This document shows positions 1-10,801 of a stretch of 64,000 nucleotides of DNA, one piece after another. Location of the stretch: contig NZ_JAUSSM010000009.1 of assembly GCF_030812315.1 (NCBI RefSeq), positions 1 through 64,000 of the forward strand, written 5' to 3'. Position numbers and translations under genes: made by a program. This DNA comes from Arthrobacter oryzae (GTDB taxonomy: Bacteria; Actinomycetota; Actinomycetes; Actinomycetales; Micrococcaceae). The stretch's first letter is position 1, and every line of letters begins with the position of its first letter. The notes beneath the pieces are model-generated. The model searched no databases. It was given only the letters and a program-made list of their open reading frames with translations, and had not been told where the DNA came from.

Positions 1-1371
<1,371 letters not shown>

Positions 1372-2019
1372 GGTGAACCTCATCATTCATCGATCTTTGC
1401 TGCGCGGGACACGCCGTCACGTGCCGCAGCCGTACCGCATGCGCGGCGTCGGGCAGCGGCTGATCACGGCTGTACCGCAAAGAGCTGTTCCGAAATACAC
1501 ACTAACGCCTGCCCCGCGCCGCACGTGTGCCCGGTCACATAGTGAACCGTGAACGGCGCATATTAAGCGCCGAATGGTTTCCCGGCGGGATGGCCGCGGC
1601 TGCAGGTTGGCCGGAACCACAGAGCCTGCCTGCCCTGATAGCCGCGGGGAAATGCGGCCGGGACACAGTGAAAGAGCTTTCGTATGCGGGGTTCTTTGTC
1701 CGTCGGATCACCCACCGCCACCTTGCCGCGTCCGCTGTGACGCGCAATGTTCCGGCAAGCTTCACACGGGCGCTGGAGACGTGGACCCGCCTGTCTTAAC
1801 GGAATCCGTTCACCCTGCAAGCAGGCGCGTGTGCTAGGCGAATTCGGCCTGCATTCCGGCCGCCCGCCTCCGGCCCGTCAGCTAGTGATCAGGCAAGCAC
1901 TTGGCTAGGCTGAGATGGAGTTGTGACATCCAATGGAGGCGACGGGACCGCTTGCGGTCCGGTTTCTGCCTGCCGTTAGGAGGCGCTGTCCAGGGCGCCG
2001 CCGTGCTAAGGAGAACAGA
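1372..2019. other. Long intergenic region between divergent genes
   Basis: A 648-bp gap between acs and the membrane protein gene. It should hold both promoters. I see a GTGTGCCCGGTCACA near 1525-1539 that looks like a CRP/GlxR half-site pair but with the wrong spacing. No convincing small gene, RNA or repeat was seen. A GGAG-type ribosome site (AAGGAG at about 2008) belongs to the downstream gene. Confidence 0.5.
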
Positions 2020-3522
2020 ATGAACCAGCAAAGCCATGGACAGCATAAGGCCGCCCATCCGCATCCCGGTCAGACCACCGGCCCGGCGAGCTCCGGCAAG
2101 CCGGCCGGCACGGAAGGGCCAAAGCCCGCGGGAAGCCGCCTGACAGCCAAGAAGAACGAAACGGTCCTTGGCCCCTTCACCATCCGGGACCTGGCCGTCT
2201 TCGGATCAACGCTGATTCTGTTTGTAGGGTCCCTGATCCCGATGTTCGCTTCACGGTACAACCTGTGGAACCTGGGCAGCCTCTTCTTCCTCGGGCTGGG
2301 AATCCTCCTGCCCCTGATCGTGACAGCACTCTTCGTGGCACGCCGCCTCACGCCGGCGTCAAAGCTCAGGATCGGGTCACTTTCCATTGACCAGTTCGCG
2401 TCCGTGGTTGCGTCCTTTGCCCTCGCCTTCTTCTTCCTGGCCGGTGCCGAGACGTATGAGCCGGCCGTGCTGGTGTCGCTGATCGGATCCCTGGGGCTTC
2501 TTGCCGCCACCGTCCTGGCGCGCTTCATTCCTTTCTTCGCCGGCGATTTCCTGGACCGCGCCGAGGCACCCGCACACGTGGTGGCCCGGGAGTCCGCTGT
2601 GCCGTTCCGCAAGCCCAGCGCCCCGAAGGAACCCAAGCCCGCCAAGGAACCGGGCTCCGGTACGCTGGCCAGCTGGGGCAAGCAACTGACGTCGGGCAGT
2701 GCAGCCCGTAGCGCAGGCACTGCGGCCGGCGGCACGGCAGCTGGAGCCTCCCTGAACGGCGACCGTACGCATGCGGGAGCTTCGGCCGGCGCGGCCCAGC
2801 ATGGGGAACCGCGGTACGGAGTTGTACAGCAGGGGCCGGCACAGCAGGCTTCCGGCCAATACGGTTCAGGCCAGCAGAGCTGGGCTCAGCCCGATTCTGC
2901 GCACGGGCATGCCACTCCGCAGGCTGACGCCACGCTGGCCGCACCCGCACCCGCTGCCGGAGCCGGGACCGCAGCCACTGCGGCTGCAGCCGCCGGGGCC
3001 GCAGGAGCGCCGGCCGCGGCGCGGGCCGCCGAAGCAACCCGCGACACCCACCCTTCGCCCGCAACCCAGGCCGCCGACGTCGTGCCGTCAGCAGCAGAGC
3101 AGACGCAGGCAGCCGCCGTCGCACCTTCAGCGTCGGGCGCGACCCAGGCGACGGACGTCCCCGCCGCCGCGGCCAGCCACGGAAACGCCAGCGGTCCCGC
3201 CACTGGCGCAATGCCCGCTGCATCGGCTCCGGCCGAGACCATGCTGCACCCGCAGGTAACGTCGCAGGAGCCCATCGGTGCCACCGTGGACCCGTCCAGC
3301 CGCCCCGAAGAACATGAGGAGCAGCCCGTCCACGAGGCGTTCTGGTTCGCCGTCGCCCAGCCCCGCACGGCCGTCGACGAGCGAACCGGCACGCCTGCTT
3401 TCGTGATCGAACCCGGCGGCTGGGTTCTTGCGCTGGAAGACCGCGGACACGAATTCCTGGTCCAGCACACTGATGGACGGGTGGGCGTGCTGCGCGACCT
3501 TAGCAACATCGAGCGCGGCTAG
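2020..3522 (+). CDS. Membrane protein with long Ala/Pro-rich linker and conserved C-terminal domain
   Basis: Not recognised as a named family. The 500-residue product has a 45-residue hydrophilic N-terminus, then four predicted membrane segments between about residues 50 and 170 (for example LAVFGSTLILFVGSLIPMF). Next comes about 260 residues of Ala/Gly/Gln/Pro-rich low-complexity sequence, and finally a compact ordered domain of about 65 residues beginning EAFWFAVAQPRTAV and ending in VGVLRDLSNIERG. The start at 2020 is chosen because AAGGAG lies 6 bases upstream; an earlier in-frame start at 1933 lacks a ribosome site. The layout resembles actinobacterial envelope proteins with a cytoplasmic disordered linker, but function is unknown. 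nth follows 11 bp later. Confidence 0.75.
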   Translation: MNQQSHGQHKAAHPHPGQTTGPASSGKPAGTEGPKPAGSRLTAKKNETVLGPFTIRDLAVFGSTLILFVGSLIPMFASRYNLWNLGSLFFLGLGILLPLIVTALFVARRLTPASKLRIGSLSIDQFASVVASFALAFFFLAGAETYEPAVLVSLIGSLGLLAATVLARFIPFFAGDFLDRAEAPAHVVARESAVPFRKPSAPKEPKPAKEPGSGTLASWGKQLTSGSAARSAGTAAGGTAAGASLNGDRTHAGASAGAAQHGEPRYGVVQQGPAQQASGQYGSGQQSWAQPDSAHGHATPQADATLAAPAPAAGAGTAATAAAAAGAAGAPAAARAAEATRDTHPSPATQAADVVPSAAEQTQAAAVAPSASGATQATDVPAAAASHGNASGPATGAMPAASAPAETMLHPQVTSQEPIGATVDPSSRPEEHEEQPVHEAFWFAVAQPRTAVDERTGTPAFVIEPGGWVLALEDRGHEFLVQHTDGRVGVLRDLSNIERG

Positions 3523-3533
3523 CCGGGCCCCCA

Positions 3534-4367
3534 ATGGCCACCCAATCCGGCACTCCTAAGCCGGGCAGCATCACACCGCAGGCGTCCGGGGAATCAATGC
3601 TGGCGCTGAAGCGCCGCGCCCGCAGGATCAACCGGGCGCTCGCGGAGGTTTACCCGTACGCGCACGCCGAGCTGGACTTCCGCAGCCCGTTCGAGCTGCT
3701 GGTGGCAACCGTGCTCTCGGCCCAGACCACCGACGTGGTGGTCAACCAGATCACGCCGATGCTGTTCGCCCGATATCCGGATGCCCGGACCATGGCCGAG
3801 GCCGATCCGGCCGACCTCGAGGTGATCCTCAAGCCCACCGGCTTCTTCCGCGCGAAGGCCAGGAACGTGATGGCGCTGTGCAACCGGCTTGTGGACGAGT
3901 ATGACGGCGAGGTGCCGGCCCGGCTGCAGGACCTGGTGACGCTTCCGGGAGTGGGCAGGAAGACCGCCAATGTGGTGCTGGGCAACGCCTTCGGTATCCC
4001 CGGAATCACCGTGGACACACACTTCGGCCGGCTGTCACGGCGCTTCGGCTGGACGGAGTCCGATGATCCCGTGCGCGTTGAGGCGGATGTGGCCGAGCTG
4101 TTTGAACCGAGGGACTGGACCATGCTTTCGCATCGGGTGGTGTTCCACGGGCGCCGTGTCTGCCATTCGCGCAAGCCCGCGTGCGGTGCGTGCGCGGTGG
4201 CCACGTGGTGCCCCAGCTACGGTGCCGGTGAGACGGACCCGGAGAGGGCGCGGAAGCTGCTCAAGTACGAGCTGGCCCCTGGGCAGGAAGCCCTCTTGGC
4301 GCAACTGCTGGCGGAGACACACCGGGCTGCCGAAATCCGGATGGAATCACAGAAGCGGGAGCCATGA
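3534..4367 (+). CDS. nth: Endonuclease III
   Basis: DNA glycosylase/AP lyase of base excision repair, removing oxidised pyrimidines. The 277-residue product contains the helix-hairpin-helix LPGVGRKTANVVLG at about residues 137-150, whose lysine is the Schiff-base nucleophile. The catalytic aspartate lies in TVDTHFGRLS at about residue 160. The [4Fe-4S] loop C-x6-C-x2-C-x5-C falls at about residues 209-225. All catalytic and cluster ligands are present. It carries about 20 extra N-terminal residues and a C-terminal extension relative to the 211-residue E. coli enzyme. Its stop overlaps the start of the Nudix gene (ATGA), so the two are co-translated. Confidence 0.96.
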   Translation: MATQSGTPKPGSITPQASGESMLALKRRARRINRALAEVYPYAHAELDFRSPFELLVATVLSAQTTDVVVNQITPMLFARYPDARTMAEADPADLEVILKPTGFFRAKARNVMALCNRLVDEYDGEVPARLQDLVTLPGVGRKTANVVLGNAFGIPGITVDTHFGRLSRRFGWTESDDPVRVEADVAELFEPRDWTMLSHRVVFHGRRVCHSRKPACGACAVATWCPSYGAGETDPERARKLLKYELAPGQEALLAQLLAETHRAAEIRMESQKREP

Positions 4368-5041
4368 CCGCCCGCCAGGATCTCGTCGAGCTCATTGCCG
4401 CCATCGAAGCCGGGAACGGCCCGGCCCGCAATCCGTACTGGCGCGAGCTGACCGTCGACAACTCCGTGGTCCGCAAGGCTGCCGTGCTGATGCTGTTCGG
4501 TGCGCTGGATAAGGTGCCCGCAACTTCCGGAAAACAGTTAGCCCCCGCCGATCTCGACGTTCTCCTGCTGGAACGCGCCCACACCCTGGATGACCACCCC
4601 GGCCAGGTGGCGTTCCCCGGCGGTGGAATCGACCCCGGCGAATCGCCCATCGAAGCGGCCCTCCGAGAGGCGGAGGAGGAAACGGGGCTGGACTCGGCCG
4701 GCGTGGAGGTTCTGGGGGCAATGCCGCAGCTGGCGCTGCCCCGCGGGAACTTCCTCGTGACGCCGGTCCTGGCCTGGTGGCGTTCGCCGTCGCCGGTCCG
4801 CGTTGTGGACTACGGCGAATCCGCCCAGGTGTTCCGGATCCCGGTGCGGGACCTGCTGGATCCCGACAACCGCGTTATGGCTAAAGTCAGCCGCTCCGGC
4901 CAGACGTTCCTCAGCCCCGCGTTTGTGGTGAACAAGGTGGTGGTCTGGGGTTTCACCGGAATGATCCTGAATGAACTCTTCGATCACCTGGGCTGGTCGG
5001 TCCCGTGGGACCGGACCCGGCTGCACCAGATCGACGTGTGA
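4364..5041 (+). CDS. Nudix hydrolase, probable CoA diphosphatase
   Basis: The 225-residue protein has a complete Nudix box from about residue 86 (GGGIDPGESP then REAEEETGL), fitting GX5EX7REUXEEXGU. Upstream is the LLLERA...HPGQVAFPGG segment typical of the NudL/YeaB CoA pyrophosphatase group (UPF0035 signature). That points to hydrolysis of CoA or its oxidised forms to 3',5'-ADP and phosphopantetheine, although the substrate is inferred from the family. It overlaps nth by 4 bp, a linkage seen in other actinobacteria. Confidence 0.9.
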   Translation: MTARQDLVELIAAIEAGNGPARNPYWRELTVDNSVVRKAAVLMLFGALDKVPATSGKQLAPADLDVLLLERAHTLDDHPGQVAFPGGGIDPGESPIEAALREAEEETGLDSAGVEVLGAMPQLALPRGNFLVTPVLAWWRSPSPVRVVDYGESAQVFRIPVRDLLDPDNRVMAKVSRSGQTFLSPAFVVNKVVVWGFTGMILNELFDHLGWSVPWDRTRLHQIDV

Positions 5042-5066
5042 TTGCCCGGCGGTTTATGTCGGGCGC

Positions 5067-5300
5067 TTACCCGGACGCCAGTTCCCGCCGGGAACGGTTC
5101 ACCACAAGTCCTGTGGCCGCGTTCTCACGGACGGCATTAATCCCTGCGACGACGCCCTTGAGCGTCTTGAACCGTGGCGAAACCGCCACCAATGTGCCGT
5201 CGTCGGCCGTGAGCCGGAAGTAGAAAGCCTCTTCTTCCGTACTTACAATTTCAAATGTGCCAGCCACTCTGTGGTGCCTCCCCAAAAATCCATGCGTCAT
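5067..5300 (-). CDS. YegP/DUF1508-type small protein
   Basis: A 77-residue protein with one DUF1508 repeat: GTFEIV, FYFRLTADDGTLVAVSPRFKTLKGVVAGINAVRENA, the usual F-R-L-ADG and GI-V-NA signature. Function is unknown in the family. The start at 5300 (MTHGFLGRHHRVAG) is preferred over an earlier in-frame start because AAAGGA lies 12 bases before it and the domain begins right after. It is transcribed opposite to the Nudix gene and ends 25 bp from it. Confidence 0.8.
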   Translation of the reverse strand: MTHGFLGRHHRVAGTFEIVSTEEEAFYFRLTADDGTLVAVSPRFKTLKGVVAGINAVRENAATGLVVNRSRRELASG

Positions 5301-5427
5301 TGCATCGGCCGGTCCTTTATCGGTGCTGCACTGCCACTGCTGCAAACCGGCTAATTGAGCTTAACCGGGAGGTGAGGCAGTTCACAAAACTACCCGCGGG
5401 TACGTTACAGACCGCGTCTTTCAGGAG

Positions 5428-7134
5428 CTATTTTGCCTTGTCGTAGGAGTCCACGACGGCGACGCTCACCGGAAATTCGACCGGAATCCTGCCGAACAGC
5501 AGTTCCTTTGCGGCAGCGGCCGCCGCCTCGATGGCCTTGATACAATCGTCCACTGAACTGTCAGGGCAATGGACCATGACTTCGTCGTGCAGGAAGAAGA
5601 CCAATTCTCCGGCCGGTTCGCCGGCCGACCGCATGGCGCGGAGCCGCCGTCGTAATTCCGCCAGCCAGCAGGCCGCCCAGTCAGCCGCGGACCCCTGGAC
5701 CACAAAGTTGCGCGTGAACCGGCCGCGGGAGCGGGCAACCGCCTCTGCACGCCGCTGTTCCTCGGCCGTGGTGGACTTCTGGCTCTGCCGCCAGCCGTCC
5801 GACGGCGGCGGACTGCTGCGGCCCAGCCGTGAGGTGACGGTTCCGCCCGCTTCGCCGTCGCGGGCGGCCTGTTCCACGTAACCGACGGCGCGCGGATACG
5901 TGCGGGTCAGCTGTGGCATGAGGCGTCCTGATTCGCCCGTGGTGGCGCCATAGATGGCACCGAGCAGGGCAACCTTGGCCTTGGCGCGGTCACCGCCGAA
6001 GCCTTGTGCTGCGATGCCGGCGTAGAGGTCCTTGTCCCGGGCAGCTTCGGCCATTTTGGAGTCCTGGGCAAGGGCCACCAGGACCCGCGGCTCAAGCTGC
6101 GAGGCGTCAGCCACGATGAGTTTGTGACCGGGATCGGCGTGCACGGCGCCGCGGATCTGACGCGGAATCTGCAGGGCGCCGCCGCCCCGGGAGGCCCATC
6201 GCCCGGAGACGACGCCGCCCACCACATACTCCGGCTGGAAGCGGCCGTTCTTCACCCAGGCGTCCAGCCAGGCCCAGCCGTTGGCGGCATGCAGCCGGGA
6301 CAGCTTTTTGTAGGCAAGGAGCGGCTCGATGGCCGGATGGCTGGATTCCTTCAGCTCCCATTGCCGGGTGGTCTTCACCTCGATGCCGTTCCGGTGGAGG
6401 GCGCGCATAAGTTCCTGCGGCGAATCCGGGTTCAGGCTTGGCGAGTTCAGGAGCCTGCGGAGCTCGGTGTTCAGCGCCTCCAGCTTGGCGGGCCGGTGGC
6501 CCAGCGGCGGGCGGGGGCCCAGGTAGTCCGCAAGGATCTGTTCGTGCAGTTCTTCGCGCCAGGGCACTCCGGTGTGCTGCATTTCCGCCGCGATCATGGA
6601 ACCGGCGGATTCGGCGGCCAGAAGCAGCTGCAGCCGCTGCCTGCGGTTCGCGTCCGTGCTGGCCTGGCTCAGTGCTTCCTGCTGGGCGGCGTACTCGGTG
6701 CGCAGCTCCTCCGGCGAGTGCCTGGGCGCACGGCTGAATCCGGAGTCTTCGAACAACGCACCCTGGTGTTCCGGCTGCGGCGGTGGCTGGAGGCTGCGGG
6801 GCGGCTGCTGCAGGTCGTCGTCCTGGGTGAGCTTCTCCGCGTTCCGGGCGTAGGCAGTGTGGGCGGTGAACTCCGAATGGGCCAGGATGGCGCCGCAGAG
6901 TGTGAGGTCGTAGCAGCGTTCCAGCTCGACGCCGGCGTTCAGGAGCGCCGGGTACCAGTCCTGGGTGCGGTGCCAGATCCAGCGCGGGCGCCGCATTTCG
7001 AGTTCGAGCACGACGCCGGCCAGGTCGCCGGCGCTGATCACGCGGGGTTCCGCGTTCGCCGGAGCAGGCGTGCCGTCCGCCGTGAGTTCCTGTAGGGCTG
7101 CGCCGTCGGGGTGGGCGGACAGCAGCAGATACAT
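5428..7134 (-). CDS. Family A DNA polymerase-like protein (putative 3'-5' exonuclease/polymerase)
   Basis: A second PolA-like polymerase, 568 residues against about 900 for PolI. The palm motifs are present: motif A as VADASQLEPRV (D, S, Q, E and R kept), motif B as RAKAKVALLGAIYG with leucine replacing the usual phenylalanine/tyrosine, and motif C as FFLHDEVMVH. The N-terminal 200 residues replace the 5' nuclease and are only a remnant of an exonuclease fold; I do not see the four DEDD acidic residues. Actinobacteria often carry this gene beside polA. Its cellular role is not established; repair or translesion synthesis is a guess. The start at 7134 (MYLLLSAHPDG) precedes the first conserved residues. 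Confidence 0.85.
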   Translation of the reverse strand: MYLLLSAHPDGAALQELTADGTPAPANAEPRVISAGDLAGVVLELEMRRPRWIWHRTQDWYPALLNAGVELERCYDLTLCGAILAHSEFTAHTAYARNAEKLTQDDDLQQPPRSLQPPPQPEHQGALFEDSGFSRAPRHSPEELRTEYAAQQEALSQASTDANRRQRLQLLLAAESAGSMIAAEMQHTGVPWREELHEQILADYLGPRPPLGHRPAKLEALNTELRRLLNSPSLNPDSPQELMRALHRNGIEVKTTRQWELKESSHPAIEPLLAYKKLSRLHAANGWAWLDAWVKNGRFQPEYVVGGVVSGRWASRGGGALQIPRQIRGAVHADPGHKLIVADASQLEPRVLVALAQDSKMAEAARDKDLYAGIAAQGFGGDRAKAKVALLGAIYGATTGESGRLMPQLTRTYPRAVGYVEQAARDGEAGGTVTSRLGRSSPPPSDGWRQSQKSTTAEEQRRAEAVARSRGRFTRNFVVQGSAADWAACWLAELRRRLRAMRSAGEPAGELVFFLHDEVMVHCPDSSVDDCIKAIEAAAAAAKELLFGRIPVEFPVSVAVVDSYDKAK

Positions 7135-7317
7135 AGTCCTAATTCTGCCCTGTGGCGTGCCATGGTTTGCGCCGCGCGCGGGGCAATAGCGGACAGCCTG
7201 TGTCCGCGTAGGGGTGAGAGGGCGCACCGTCCCTCCACAGGCGCCCGGTCGCGAGTGTTGTCCACATGGCAGGCCGGCGGTCTGTTGCGCCGACAGGCTA
7301 CTGGGCACAGTGTCAGG

Positions 7318-8673
7318 ATGAGCAGGCACCATCTTCAGAAGGACACGCCGGAAGTCACTAGCCCGGGCCCTGAGACGGCCGCGGTCCCACGCCGGGCAGC
7401 ACGCGGTGCTGCACGCGCCGCGCCGCGCGGGAGTGGGGGCGCTGCCCAGGGGAACCACTCCGGGACGCACGGGAGTGGACGGGACGCCATTGGAGGGGAC
7501 GCACGGTTACGGCACAAGCCGGCACGGCAATCGGCGAAGCCGCCAGGCGGCGGCAGTGCGCCTGGCCGTGCCGTTCCGCCGGCCGGGGATGCAACGTTGG
7601 GGGCGCGGGCTCCGGGCGCATGGCTTCCGGCCGAGTCCGCGGAAACGCTCCTGGTGACGGGCTTCGACTTCCTGCGCGGCGAGGTTGAACGGATCGTGGC
7701 CGCCGCAGGCGGCCAGCTTCGCGTGGTGGCCGATGCCACCGAAGCGGCTCCATTCTGGGACACCGCGGCCGTCGTTCTGGTGGGGAGCGATATCCGCGAG
7801 CTTCCGCCCCGGCGCCGGGCACCGGCCGTTCTCGTGGGCCTGGGCGGCGAGGGCGACAGTCTCTGGCACCTTGCCGCAGCCCTTGGAGCCGAACGCGTGG
7901 CGGTGCTTCCCGATGCTGCTGCGTGGCTGGCTGAATACCTGAGCCGGTCCCGGTCGCCGGAAGCCGGAGGACTTGTTTTGGGTGTGACCGGCGGATGCGG
8001 GGGCGCCGGAGCAACCACTGCCGCCATCTGGATCGCCCAGGCAGCCGCGGAGTGGGGAGCCAGGGTCCTGCTGATCGACGGCGATCCCTGGGGCGGCGGC
8101 CTCGAGCTTGCGCTGGCCGCCGAGGAATCTCCCGGGCTTCGGTGGACTGACCTTTCGGATGCGAGCGGAAGCATTGATCCGGAACAGCTGTCCGACGCAT
8201 TGCCGGTGGCGGGCGGGTTCTCTTTCCTGTCCTGGCCGGGCAGCCGCGAGCGCCAGCACGGCGTGGAGGCTACTACTGTGGGCGGCGTTCTTGACGCCGC
8301 CCGCCGCGGCTACGAGTTGGTGGTGGTTGACATCGGGCGGGGAACGGAGCCGCTGCGGACATTCGCGTGGGATTGTGACCGCATCCTGGTGGTGGCGCCC
8401 GCGCAGCTTAAAGCCGCTGTTGCCTCGGCAAGGCTGCTGCAGGAGCTTCCTCCGGTGGAGACGGCGCTGGTCATCAGAGGCAAGGCAGGCGCGGTCCTCG
8501 ACGGGCCCCTCATCGCCGAATCCGTAGGGCTGCCGCTGCAGGGCCTCGTCCCGGAGCTAAAAGGCACAGCCAGTGCAACGGAACTCGGCCGCTTGCTGGA
8601 AATGGGCCGCCGGCGCACCGTACGCCGGTTCGCGGCGTCGGTCCTGGAGTTGCTGGGCGGTGAGCTTCCATGA
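7318..8673 (+). CDS. ssd: Ssd/CpaE-like septum-site protein of the Tad locus
   Basis: A MinD/ParA-superfamily protein of 451 residues, first gene of the Tad operon, matching the actinobacterial CpaE-like 'helicase/secretion neighbourhood' family (Mycobacterium Rv3660c). In CpaE/TadZ relatives this protein localises the pilus machine. The deviant Walker A at about residue 222 is GVTGGCGGAGATT: both lysines of the canonical KGGxGKT are missing, so ATP hydrolysis is doubtful. The Walker A' region VLLIDGDPWGGGLELAL is intact. The first about 60 residues are Arg/Ala/Gly-rich and poorly ordered. The ATG at 7318 is chosen because earlier in-frame starts lie in non-conserved sequence. It overlaps tadA by 4 bp. 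Confidence 0.88.
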   Translation: MSRHHLQKDTPEVTSPGPETAAVPRRAARGAARAAPRGSGGAAQGNHSGTHGSGRDAIGGDARLRHKPARQSAKPPGGGSAPGRAVPPAGDATLGARAPGAWLPAESAETLLVTGFDFLRGEVERIVAAAGGQLRVVADATEAAPFWDTAAVVLVGSDIRELPPRRRAPAVLVGLGGEGDSLWHLAAALGAERVAVLPDAAAWLAEYLSRSRSPEAGGLVLGVTGGCGGAGATTAAIWIAQAAAEWGARVLLIDGDPWGGGLELALAAEESPGLRWTDLSDASGSIDPEQLSDALPVAGGFSFLSWPGSRERQHGVEATTVGGVLDAARRGYELVVVDIGRGTEPLRTFAWDCDRILVVAPAQLKAAVASARLLQELPPVETALVIRGKAGAVLDGPLIAESVGLPLQGLVPELKGTASATELGRLLEMGRRRTVRRFAASVLELLGGELP

Positions 8674-9971
8674 GCACGCCTCTGCAACCGTCGGGGTTGT
8701 CCCGGTTTTCCGGTCCCGGCCAGGGCTCCAGACGGCGCCCGAACCGTGCCCTGGATGCAGGCCTGCTGGAATCCGTCCGGGAATCGGTCATGGCCGATTC
8801 CGGCCCGGTAACCCCGTCCCGGGTGGCCGCAGCGGTGCAGGCCACCGGCAAACTCCTGGGGACGGCAGGTTCCCTGGCCGCCGTCGAGCGGATCAGCGCG
8901 GAGCTCAACGGCTTGGGACCTCTCCAGGTGTTGACCCGGGATCCGTCGGTCACGGACATCTTCGTCAACGCCCCGGACTCCGTCTGGCTGGACCGCGGAA
9001 ACGGCCTGGAGCATGCCGCAGTGTCGTTTTCGTCCGAAGCCGAGGTCCGCGCCCTGGCGTCCCGGCTCGTGGCGGCGGGCGGTCGGCGCCTGGACGACGG
9101 TTCCCCGTGCGTGGACGTCCGGCTCGATGCCGGTTACCGGATCCACGCCGTCCTACCGCCGATATCGACGGCAGGAACCCTGCTGAGCGTCCGAATCCGC
9201 CGGCACGACGTGTTCACGCTGGACGAACTCCGGGAGGGCGGCATGTTTGGGGGTCTGGTCCAGGACATGCTGGAGCGCATGGTTTCCCGGCGGCTGAGCT
9301 TCCTGATCAGCGGGGCCACCGGATCAGGCAAGACCACGCTTCTCTCCACGCTGCTGGGGCTGAGCCATCCCGCCGAACGACTGGTTCTGATAGAGGATGC
9401 CTCCGAACTGAACCCTGTCCATCCGCACGTCGTGTCGCTTGAATCGAGGCACGGAAACCTCGAAGGCGGTGGTGGCGTTGACCTTGCCGAGCTGGTCCGC
9501 CAGGCCCTCCGGATGAGGCCCGACCGGCTGGTGGTGGGGGAATGCCGTGGAGCCGAAGTCCGTGAACTGCTGACGGCCATGAACACCGGACACACCGGAG
9601 GCGGTGGCACCATCCACGCCAACACAGCGGCGGCGGTGCCTGCGCGGCTCACGGCGCTGGGCGCCCTCGCCGGGATGGGCCAGGACGCCATGCGGCTGCA
9701 GGTCACCAGCGCCCTGGACGTCGTGGTGCATGTTGAACGGTCCCGCAGCGGACGTCACGTGGCATGCATCGGCGTCGTTGAAGACGGCGCCCACGGACTC
9801 GAAGTTTCGGCGGCCGTGGCGGTGCAGGCGGGCACTGTCAGCCTGGGACCGGCGTGGCCAGGGCTGGCCCGGAGGCTTGGCCTTGACGATTCCGGGCACG
9901 AGGACGGGGGAGTCGAGCCGGCGGTCGGGGGTTCACGGCCGCGGGGACCTGTGCCCGGGGCAAGCGAATGA
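8670..9971 (+). CDS. tadA: TadA/CpaF-type secretion ATPase
   Basis: Cytoplasmic ATPase that powers assembly of Flp-type pili. The 433-residue product has an N-terminal domain with LGPLQVLTRDPSVTDIFVNAP, the Walker A GATGSGKTTL at about residue 214, the Asp-box region EDASELNP, and the Walker B RLVVGECRGAEVREL at about 286. It then has the His-box segment NTGHTGGGGTIHANT. All nucleotide-binding motifs look functional, unlike in the upstream Ssd protein. It overlaps its neighbours on both sides by ATGA, so translation of the operon is coupled. Confidence 0.95.
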   Translation: MSTPLQPSGLSRFSGPGQGSRRRPNRALDAGLLESVRESVMADSGPVTPSRVAAAVQATGKLLGTAGSLAAVERISAELNGLGPLQVLTRDPSVTDIFVNAPDSVWLDRGNGLEHAAVSFSSEAEVRALASRLVAAGGRRLDDGSPCVDVRLDAGYRIHAVLPPISTAGTLLSVRIRRHDVFTLDELREGGMFGGLVQDMLERMVSRRLSFLISGATGSGKTTLLSTLLGLSHPAERLVLIEDASELNPVHPHVVSLESRHGNLEGGGGVDLAELVRQALRMRPDRLVVGECRGAEVRELLTAMNTGHTGGGGTIHANTAAAVPARLTALGALAGMGQDAMRLQVTSALDVVVHVERSRSGRHVACIGVVEDGAHGLEVSAAVAVQAGTVSLGPAWPGLARRLGLDDSGHEDGGVEPAVGGSRPRGPVPGASE

Positions 9972-10801
9972 CGGCGCTGCTGATCGCGGCGCTGGCACTC
10001 GCTGCATGGCTGGCGCTGCGGCCCCCTGGCGGCAGATCGGGCAGGATCCGCAAGGCACTGGACACGGGACGCTCAGCGCCTCCGGGCAGGGTCAGGAGCC
10101 GCGGTGCCGGCCGAGGCGAGGGCTCAGGCGGCGGCGGTTGGCGGGACGCTCCCGGTGCACCGCGGGCGATCTGGTTGGGCAAGTCCGGCCAACGCTCCGC
10201 CGGGGTCCCGATGACGGTGGTTGTCCAGCAGCTGGCCGCGCTGCTCAAGGGCGGCCGTACGCCGTCGCGGCTGTGGGATGAACTCTGGCTGGTCTATGCC
10301 GCGGAAGAGTACGCCGGGGCCGAAGGCGGACCGGGCCTTACCCCTGCGTCTCTGTCGTTGCTGTCGGTAGCCCGGGCAGCCGCCATGCGGGGCGCTCCGG
10401 TAGCGGACGCCATCCGGGCAGCCTCTGCCACGGCTTTCTCCGGAGGACAAGACCGGGAACGAAGAATCTGGGGCGAGCTTGCGGCTTGTTTCGATATTGC
10501 GGCGGCGAGCGGATGCCCGCTGGCGGACGTCCTGACCCGCCTGGCAGCGCAGCTGGAAGTGGAGGATGACGCCGAAGCAGCTCGTCAGACTGCCCTCGCT
10601 GGGCCGAAAGCCACCGTCACGCTCCTCACCTGGCTACCGCTGCTGGGTCTGGGATTGGGGGTTGCGCTGGGCGTGGATCCGCTGTCCGTCCTGCTCGGCA
10701 CGCCGTTTGGCGTGGCGGCGCTCGCAGCGGGCATGGTGCTGACAGTGGCCGGCCGGATCTGGTCAGCCAGGCTTGTCGGCTCGGCCATTGGAACACCATG
10801 A
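9968..10801 (+). CDS. tadB: TadB-like type II secretion system F-domain protein
   Basis: Inner-membrane platform protein of the Tad machine, 277 residues. It opens with a membrane segment (LLIAALALAAWLAL), has a basic linker, a soluble T2SF domain from about residue 75 (VVQQLAALLKGGRTPSRLWDEL), and ends with two closely spaced hydrophobic segments (LLTWLPLLGLGLGVALGV and GVAALAAGMVLTVAGRIW). Short for TadB, as in other actinobacteria. ATGA overlaps lie on both sides. Confidence 0.88.
   Translation: MTALLIAALALAAWLALRPPGGRSGRIRKALDTGRSAPPGRVRSRGAGRGEGSGGGGWRDAPGAPRAIWLGKSGQRSAGVPMTVVVQQLAALLKGGRTPSRLWDELWLVYAAEEYAGAEGGPGLTPASLSLLSVARAAAMRGAPVADAIRAASATAFSGGQDRERRIWGELAACFDIAAASGCPLADVLTRLAAQLEVEDDAEAARQTALAGPKATVTLLTWLPLLGLGLGVALGVDPLSVLLGTPFGVAALAAGMVLTVAGRIWSARLVGSAIGTP

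Noticed and set aside
1525..1540. CRP/GlxR-like site upstream of acs
   Set aside because: The half-sites TGTG and CACA are spaced two bases too close compared with TGTGA-N6-TCACA.
7258..7266. TTGTCCACA, a DnaA-box match upstream of ssd
   Set aside because: A single box without a cluster, AT-rich stretch or dnaA/dnaN genes does not support an origin.
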